Source of the DNA: DASZXJ01 sp035545895 | GTDB lineage: Bacteria; Planctomycetota; Phycisphaerae; Tepidisphaerales; Tepidisphaeraceae | Assembly: GCA_035545895.1 (NCBI GenBank) | Contig: DASZXJ010000039.1 | Coordinates: 1 to 18,761 of the forward strand | Direction: 5' to 3' | Length of the DNA stretch: 18,761 bases | Shown here: piece after piece, positions 1-5,900 of the stretch | Layout of the letters: each line of letters opens with the position of its first letter | How positions within the stretch are numbered: the stretch's first letter is position 1 | Made by a program: the position numbers and the translations under genes | Notes under the pieces: model-generated | What the model was told of the DNA's origin: nothing | The model's input: the letters and a program-made list of their open reading frames with translations, nothing else | The model's database searches: none

Positions 1-114
1 CATCGTCGTGACACGATCGCCACGACACGCGGCAAACCGGCAAACGAAAATGAAATCGTGTACCCTAACATTGGAGCGGTTGGACTCGGTGACATCGAGA
101 AAAACACCGCCTAA
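1..114 (+). CDS. Possible C-terminal end of an unknown protein
   Basis: An open frame enters from the left edge and ends at TAA 112-114, giving 37 residues that end in VGLGDIEKNTA. The composition looks like a normal soluble protein, but the piece is too short to assign to a family. It could be the tail of a gene outside the window or chance reading. It stops nine bases before the degraded recombinase begins. I do not recognise it and the call is weak. Confidence 0.25.
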   Translation, partial: HRRDTIATTRGKPANENEIVYPNIGAVGLGDIEKNTA

Positions 115-122
115 CGCCGGCG

Positions 123-400
123 ATTAACCGGACAGTAGTGATCTATGCCCGCAAATCCACCGATGACTTATCCCGCCAGGTACGGAGCATCGACGACCAG
201 ATTGGCTCGAACCGACCCGACGCTTCCTAAAGTCCTTATCTGAAGCCACGTTAGCGGCATCAAGCGAAAACCCGCTCGAAAAAGCAAAACTGCTCAAAAA
301 AACTGGCTCGAACCTGAACATTCAGAAGAAACGGATTCGATTTGATTTTCGTGGAGCCTGGAAAATCGTTGAAAAACATGGCCGAATTGCCCAATCCAAC
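123..400 (+). pseudogene. Serine recombinase remnant with internal deletion
   Basis: Positions 123-227 encode INRTVVIYARKSTDD followed by RQVRSIDDQI, the N-terminal catalytic beta strand and start of the resolvase domain of large serine recombinases. This frame stops at TAA 228-230. From about 224, in another frame, the sequence reads KLLKKTGSNLNIQKKRIRFD and continues to about position 400. That resembles the C-terminal tail of the same family. The several hundred residues between, including the recombinase and zinc-ribbon domains, are missing. The position where ATG would be expected, before NRTVV, is ATT. Internal deletion, frame change and lost start together show a dead gene. It is probably chromosomal-side debris from an older integration. 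The N-terminal match is clear; the C-terminal match is by family memory. Confidence 0.65.
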
Positions 401-401
401 A

Positions 402-425
402 CCGCGCCGGATTTTTCCGGCGCGG
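402..425 (-). terminator. Strong GC-rich hairpin downstream of the tRNA-Ser fragment
   Basis: A perfect 10-bp inverted repeat has arms CCGCGCCGGA (402-411) and TCCGGCGCGG (416-425) around a TTTT loop. On the minus strand it lies about 37 bases past the 3' end of the tRNA-Ser fragment, where a factor-independent terminator for that tRNA would be. The tract following on the minus strand is only partly T-rich, so termination is plausible but not certain. Its presence suggests that the tRNA fragment kept its original chromosomal 3' flank. Confidence 0.5.
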
Positions 426-461
426 CGTCGGTTGGTAAATCCGACCCCATTTTTCATCAAG

Positions 462-520
462 CGGAGAGGGGGAGATTCGAACTCCCGCGACCCTTGCGGG
501 CCGACCGGTTTTCGAAACCG
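462..520 (-). tRNA. tRNA-Ser(CGA), 3' fragment; likely attachment-site core
   Basis: The minus strand shows the 3' part of a class II tRNA: an anticodon arm with 7-nt loop TTCGAAA (complement of 510-516, anticodon CGA), a long variable arm with stem GGCCC/GGGTC, a perfect T arm (GGGAG, loop TTCGAAT, CTCCC; 470-486), the 3' acceptor strand CCTCTCC (463-469) and discriminator G (462). The long variable arm plus CGA identifies serine. Beyond 521 there is no D arm or 5' acceptor strand GGAGAGG, so the gene is not functional. A segment from anticodon to 3' end is the classic footprint left by integration into a tRNA gene. CCA is not encoded next to it. Confidence 0.85.
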
Positions 521-524
521 CCCA

Positions 525-713
525 GACTCCGACGCAAATGATGATACATCAGTGAGTTGCGATCCGGCAACAACCGGCTTACCTGAGGGCTTGCGCCTTG
601 CGTTGGAACAACACCCGGAATTGTCCAAGCTCATCGAATCGTGGCCGAACCTTCCGCCGTCTATGCGGATTGGAATCATTGCCATGGTGGAAAGCAGCGC
701 CGATGGTAAGTGA
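525..713 (+). pseudogene. Integrase C-terminal tail remnant
   Basis: An open frame ending at TGA 711-713 encodes a tail containing ELSKLIESWPNLPPSMRIGI followed by IAMVESSADGK. A short helix pair of the type LxxLIxxWPxLPxxIRxGIxAMV is what I recall at the C-terminus of many phage-type integrases of planctomycetes. No catalytic domain is present. Upstream, the same frame runs through the tRNA fragment, so no real N-terminus exists. Its position against the tRNA-derived site fits an element whose integrase sat next to its attachment site. The family is assigned from memory of the motif; an unrelated small protein remains possible. Confidence 0.4.
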
Positions 714-738
714 ATAATGTCCAATAACTCATTTTCAT

Positions 739-789
739 TGAAATGGCCTATTTCAGCGTTCGTTGAAATACTCAATTTCGTATTGAGTA
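739..789. promoter_or_regulatory. Inverted-repeat operator cluster upstream of the abiEi-like gene
   Basis: Three overlapping or adjacent inverted repeats all have 5-nt centres. TGAAAT/ATTTCA lies at 739-755. GAAAT/ATTTC lies at 765-779, with arms extended by a T at 764. TACTCAAT/ATTGAGTA lies at 769-789. Further ATTTCA half-sites follow before the start codon. AbiEi-type antitoxins are known to repress their own operon by binding inverted repeats in the promoter. This cluster therefore has the expected place and architecture. The repeats are directly visible; binding by the downstream protein is inferred. Confidence 0.6.
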
Positions 790-811
790 CAGCCGATTTC
801 ACCCATATGAT
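783..811 (+). promoter_or_regulatory. Sigma70-like promoter for the abiE-like pair
   Basis: TTGAGT (783-788) and TATGAT (806-811) are separated by exactly 17 bases, a good match to -35/-10 spacing. The -35 box lies inside the right arm of the 769-789 palindrome, so a protein bound there would block polymerase. The predicted transcription start near 818 leaves only about six bases before ATG 824. This implies either a leaderless-type start there or use of ATG 845. Confidence 0.5.
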
Positions 812-823
812 GTATTTCAACGG

Positions 824-1906
824 ATGTCGAAAACGAGCGTTTTGATGAAATCGCAAACCGATAGGTCATTGCTCAAGCAAGCCGAAGCCGCAATCCGTAC
901 ATGCCTGGCCGACATTCCCTTCAGCAGGATTGAGGATGTCACTGTCGAGCGGGGAACTGATGATAGTCGCAATGACCTCGAAATTTCCGCCCGCTTCGGA
1001 AAGCTTCGTAAGCGGCTTCTCATCGAAGCAAAGAGCAGTGGTCAACCGCGCTTTGCACGGCAAGCCGCTACAAATCTGCGGTTACTACGCCAATCCTCTC
1101 CATCCATCTACGGTATTTTCGCCGCGCCGTTCATTACTCCCGAAACCGGTGAACAACTTGCCGAGCAAGACATCGGCTATGTCGATTTTGCGGGCAACTG
1201 CCGGCTCTGTTTCGACTCCGTCTATATTCGCCGGGAGGGACAAACCAATAGGTTTACAGAGAAGCGGGACTTGGGAACGCTCTATTCACCGCGCGCCGAA
1301 AGCGCGCTGCGCGTTCTGTTAGGCAACTCCAAACGCTCTTGGAAGGTTCAAGAATTGGCAGCCGCTGCCAGCGTGAGCTTAGGTTTGGTTTCAAACGTTA
1401 AGCGTCTGCTGGAAGCCCGCGAATGGGTGACATCCAGCGACGAAGGCATGAAGCTCGCCCAACCTCGAAAACTTTTGGAAGAATGGCGTGGCGTATATCG
1501 GCTCGACCGAAACCGTCGATATGATTTCTTTACCTTGGATCCAATCGCCACTATCGAGCAAAAGCTGGCGGATGCCTGCAAGCGGCAATCGGCCCGCTAT
1601 GCCTTGGCCGCATTCTCAGCGGCAGCGCGATACGCGCCGTCCGTCCGTTATCAGCGAGTCTTTGCATACGTTGATGCTGATATCGGAGCCTTAGCCAAAA
1701 CGCTGTCGCTCAAATCAGTAGACAGCGGCGCTAACGTGACATTGATGGAACCATATGACCAGAGCGTATATCTGGGTAGCCGAGAGGTCCAAGAGTCTAC
1801 GGTTACATCACCACCGCAAACCTACTTGGACCTTTTCAGTCTGCGCGGGCGCGGTGAAGAAGCCGCTGATTTCCTGCTAAGCAATGTTCTGGAGCCTGCA
1901 TGGTAG
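824..1906 (+). CDS. AbiEi-family antitoxin/regulator with PD-(D/E)XK-like N-terminal domain
   Basis: This is a 360-residue protein of the long AbiEi type IV antitoxin family. Residues about 20-110 look like a PD-(D/E)XK fold, with D51 in NDLEI and E68-A-K70 in LLIEAKSSGQPR. Next comes the family signature YVDFAGNC (about 119-126). Residues 173-202 form a winged helix-turn-helix, with SLGLVSNVKRLLEAREW as the recognition part. Known AbiEi proteins neutralise the AbiEii nucleotidyltransferase indirectly and repress their operon. The stop codon overlaps the next gene's ATG by seven bases, as in co-translated toxin-antitoxin pairs. ATG 824 lacks a clear ribosome-binding site, and ATG 845 would also keep every domain. 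Whether the nuclease-like domain cuts DNA or only binds it is not visible. Confidence 0.8.
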   Translation: MSKTSVLMKSQTDRSLLKQAEAAIRTCLADIPFSRIEDVTVERGTDDSRNDLEISARFGKLRKRLLIEAKSSGQPRFARQAATNLRLLRQSSPSIYGIFAAPFITPETGEQLAEQDIGYVDFAGNCRLCFDSVYIRREGQTNRFTEKRDLGTLYSPRAESALRVLLGNSKRSWKVQELAAAASVSLGLVSNVKRLLEAREWVTSSDEGMKLAQPRKLLEEWRGVYRLDRNRRYDFFTLDPIATIEQKLADACKRQSARYALAAFSAAARYAPSVRYQRVFAYVDADIGALAKTLSLKSVDSGANVTLMEPYDQSVYLGSREVQESTVTSPPQTYLDLFSLRGRGEEAADFLLSNVLEPAW

Positions 1907-2730
1907 GCAGCCGCATAGACTATCCCGATCTAGCCACCGAAGCCGCTCGCATGGTGATGCTGGAATTGGTGCGCATTCTGGGCGAATACAAAGATTCGAT
2001 AGCCATTGTCGGTGGTTGGGTGCCCGAACTGCTGTTCGCGAATGCGCAGCCCAAACACGTCGGAAGCATCGACGTAGATATCGCGCTCGATCATCGGACA
2101 ATCGATGCCGATGTGTATCGAACAATTCGTGAGCATCTAGCGCAGCATGGCTATGAAGAAGGATCGCAGCCTTTCATCTTCTTTCGTACCGTGACCATTG
2201 GCAGCCAAGCGGTCAAAGTGCAGGTGGATTTCTTAGCTGGCGAATATCAGGGCACAAGCAAAAGCCATCGCCATCAAACCGTGCAAAGTTTGAAAGCTCG
2301 CAAAGCGCGCGGCAGCGACCTCGTATTCAAAAACATGACCGAACAGGTAAAAATCGAAGGTCATCTTCCCAACGGCGCCGTCGATTCAGCCACGGTGAAA
2401 GTCGCCGGTATTGTTCCATTCATCGTGATGAAGGCGATGGCCCTGGCGGACCGCATTAAGGCTAAGGATGCTTGGGATATTTGGTTCTGCTTGCAAAACT
2501 TCCTTGGCGGCAACCCCGCGCTGGCTCTTGCATTCCAGCCCCACCTCCACAACAAGCTGGTACAGGAAGCTCTGGCAAAGATTGCAGATAAATTCCAATC
2601 AACCGCTCACTTCGGGCCTCAAGCGGTCGCCGACTTCGACGACCTCCCACCAGGCGATGATCGCGATCGTCGAATACGAGATGCTTTTGAGCGGGTTGAT
2701 AATTTACTGAACAGGCTTAAAGCCCAATAG
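1900..2730 (+). CDS. AbiEii-like nucleotidyltransferase toxin
   Basis: This 276-residue protein has nucleotidyltransferase-fold motifs: G38-G39-W40, then S56-I-D58-V-D60 as the paired metal-binding aspartates, and D110 in QVDFLAG as the likely third carboxylate. K189-D190-x-x-D193 in KAKDAWDIWF matches the KDxxD motif common in AbiEii/AbiGii toxins. Such toxins transfer nucleotides to RNA targets such as tRNA acceptor ends and arrest growth; the substrate here is unknown. The start is set by GGAG at 1891-1894, five bases before ATG 1900, and by the 7-bp overlap with the antitoxin gene. All catalytic residues appear intact. The gene is probably co-transcribed with and regulated by the upstream antitoxin. 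Confidence 0.8.
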   Translation: MVGSRIDYPDLATEAARMVMLELVRILGEYKDSIAIVGGWVPELLFANAQPKHVGSIDVDIALDHRTIDADVYRTIREHLAQHGYEEGSQPFIFFRTVTIGSQAVKVQVDFLAGEYQGTSKSHRHQTVQSLKARKARGSDLVFKNMTEQVKIEGHLPNGAVDSATVKVAGIVPFIVMKAMALADRIKAKDAWDIWFCLQNFLGGNPALALAFQPHLHNKLVQEALAKIADKFQSTAHFGPQAVADFDDLPPGDDRDRRIRDAFERVDNLLNRLKAQ

Positions 2731-2964
2731 TCACGGTGATGGCCGGACGTGCAAGCTCTATCGCTGGATGTGATTTTAGAATTGGCATCTCTAGGGAATT
2801 GCGTCATTAGTCGCCCGAAATCAATGGATCTTGCTTGGACCAAGCGATGGTTACATTGTTCTCAGGGTATGACATTTCGCGACATTTCAATGATTTACGG
2901 TATATTTTTGCGTGTGGTTTGAGCATGCGGCCGACAGGGCTGGAGGCATTTTTCGGGATCGAGG
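2731..2964 (+). promoter_or_regulatory. Intergenic control region upstream of the five-gene operon
   Basis: No convincing gene lies in these 234 bases. Visible elements are a 13-bp palindrome with arms GCTTGG/CCAAGC around one A (2833-2845), a tandem direct repeat of GACATTTC at 2871-2878 and 2881-2888 (10-bp period, about one helical turn), and an AT-rich TATATT at 2901-2906 that could be a -10 box. No good -35 at 17 bases is evident. The direct repeat could be a transcription-factor site. GATCGAGG lies directly before ATG 2965. No convincing terminator follows the toxin gene, so read-through from the AbiE-like unit is possible. Confidence 0.35.
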
Positions 2965-5900
2965 ATGGACGTATTTACACTCAGAGAGAGGTTGATCAGC
3001 GAGTATGGGAGCTTTATCCGAAGCTTCATTCGCATCCGCGACCCGAGGGTGGCACAGTTGCTGGATCAAGAACTCGAAGACGGTCTCCTTTGGCCAGAGC
3101 CGCTGATCCAAATGAATCCGGCGTTCGAGCCGGGCGCATGGATTGACGATCTTGTTAGAGCGGATTTTCTGCACGTGCGCTGTCAAGACATTTTTCGTGT
3201 CGACAAAACGGAATCGGGCGATAGTGGTAGACGCATGCGACTACACAAGCATCAAGAAGATGCAGTGCGTGTGGCGCGCGGTGGAAACAATTACGTCTTA
3301 ACCACTGGAACTGGATCCGGAAAAAGCCTCGCCTACATCATTCCGATAGTGGATCACGTGCTTCGTGTCGGAAGCGGTCGTGGTGTTCAGGCAATTGTCG
3401 TCTACCCAATGAATGCACTGGCAAACAGCCAGCTTAACGAGCTTCGGAAGTTTCTTCAGCATGGCTTTGGAGATTGCCGTGCGCCCGTAACATTTGCGCG
3501 ATATACCGGTCAAGAAAGTGACGAGGAACGCAATCAAATTGCTGCCGCGCCGCCCGACATCATTCTGACGAACTACGTCATGCTGGAGTTGCTCCTTACG
3601 CGCACCCGTCCCGCTGATGTGGCTTTACGTCGGGCCGCGCGCAATCTCAAGTTCCTCGTCCTTGACGAACTTCACACCTATCGAGGTCGGCAGGGTGCGG
3701 ATGTCGCACTATTGGTCCGACGAACACGCGCTGCTCTGGAGGCGGAGGCACTTCAATGCGTTGGCACATCAGCAACGATGGCAAGCGAAGGCACTTATGC
3801 CGAACAACAGGCGCAGATTGCAAGTGTGGCAACAGAGCTTTTCGGAATGGCAGTGCGACCCGAGAACGTAATAGGCGAGACCTTAACGCGGAGTACAAAT
3901 CATTTTGACGTTTCAGTTCCTGGTAGTGTTGAATCGCTGCGCCGTCGTCTGATCGACACAACCGCTCAGCCCCCAACATCGTTCAAAGAGTTCTGCGCCG
4001 ACCCACTAGCTTGCTGGATTGAATCTTGTTTCGGCGTGACCGAAGTGGATGGGCGCCTCGTCCGTGCTCGACCTCGGACCATCACTGGCTCTCATGGTGC
4101 GGCAATTGCCCTGAGTACGATCACGAGCGTCGAGGTATCAATATGCGCACGCGTAATCCGACAATCGCTACTTGCCGGATACATCTGTGAACGAAATCCA
4201 GAAACCGGATTTCCGCTGTTTGCATTCCGGCTGCACCAATTTGTTAGCCGAGGGGATACAGCCTATGCGACGATCGAATCAGAGGGTAATCGCTATCTAA
4301 CTGTACGAGCGCAGCAATTTGCACCCGGTAGCGAAAAGGAAAAGCTATTGTTGCCCCTGGCATTCTGCCGGGAATGCGGACAAGACTATTACTGCGCGTG
4401 GGAACGGATTGACAACCAATCGGGGGAGGTCCGCTACGAGCCCCGAGACTTCCGCGATTTGAAAAACCTCGACGGTGGCGATCCCGTCTTTATTTACTCG
4501 AGCGGCGAACATCCCTGGCCCCGAAGTGATGGAGAGATGCTCGATCGTCTTCCAGACGATTGGATTGATGATGATGGCCGCCGGCGTGAAGTTCGACGAT
4601 CGAGACGCGACGATGTGCCGGAGCCTATGCGCGTTGGTTTGAATGGACGTCGGGGACAAAATGGAATCGAGTGCGCGAAAATTCCCGCGCCCTTCCGATT
4701 CTGCTTACGCTGCGGTGTATCGTACGATGCTAATCAGTCGTCCGATTTTGCCAAGCTGTCTGCATTCGGTTCTGAAGGCCGCAGCACCGCGACGACGATC
4801 TTAGCGCTAACTGCGATGAGGTCACTGCGCCAAGAAACCTCTCTCCCCGACAGCGCGCGGAAACTACTCAGCTTCACAGACAACAGGCAAGATGCCTCGC
4901 TTCAGGCCGGGCACCTCAATGATTTCGTTGAGGTTAGCCTCATGCGCGCTGCGCTTTACCGCGCGGCCGCAGCAGCAGGCGCCACTGGAATACGACATGA
5001 AGAGTTGGCGCAAAACGTGTTTGAGGCACTAGCGCTGCCGTTTGCCGCATACTCGATCGATCCTGGTTTGCGCTTTGCCCCCGCTGATGACACGAAACGA
5101 GCGATGCGAAATGTGCTTGGCTACCGCCTGTATCGCGACCTACGACGGGGTTGGCGCGTTACATCTCCGAATCTGGAACAGTGCGGGCTTTTGGAGATTC
5201 GATACAGAGCATTAGACGACGTATGCAATGCGCAGGATGTGTGGGAGCGCAAGCATCACGCGTTGTCATCCGCAAGCCCAGCGGTGCGCGCGGAAGTCAG
5301 CAAGGTTCTGTTGGACTTCATGCGCCGCGAACTTGCGATCAAGGTTGACTACCTCGACAAAACTTACCAGGAACGATTGCTTCAGCAGAGCAGCCAGCGG
5401 CTGAAGGAGCCGTGGGCGATTGATGAGAACGAGCGATTGGAGTTCGCGTCAATTCTAGTAGCGCGCGGTCGGGGTGATGCAGACTATCGAGGCTACGTCT
5501 ATCTCTCACCTCGTGGTGGTTTCGGGCAGTTTCTACGGCGTGCGAGCACGTTGCCACATCTCCACGGAGAAAAGCTCACACTCGCTGACGTGGACAGAAT
5601 CATCGACGACTTGCTCGACGCGCTTCGCATTGCAGGAATCGTGACAATCGTTGCCGAACCTCGCGGTGGGAACGACAAACCGGGCTATCAGTTGTCGGCT
5701 GATGCACTGACTTGGGTTGCTGGTGACGGACGACGCGCCGCCCGCGACCCGATTCGCGTGCCGACCGCATCGGATGATGGCCACAATCCAAATCCGTTCT
5801 TCGTCGAGTTTTACCGTAGCATTGCATCATCGCTCGCTGGGATTCAAGCGAAGGAGCACACTGCCCAAGTTCCCGCAGATCGCAGGGAGGAACGCGAACG

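Noticed and set aside
342..713. A single intact 123-residue protein
   Set aside because: The first half translates the terminator-like hairpin and the tRNA-Ser fragment (the GGDSNSR stretch is antisense tRNA). Only the tail from about 525 has protein-like character.
260..856. 198-residue minus-strand open frame
   Set aside because: It crosses the recombinase remnant, tRNA fragment, operator cluster and antitoxin start, and has no recognisable domain.
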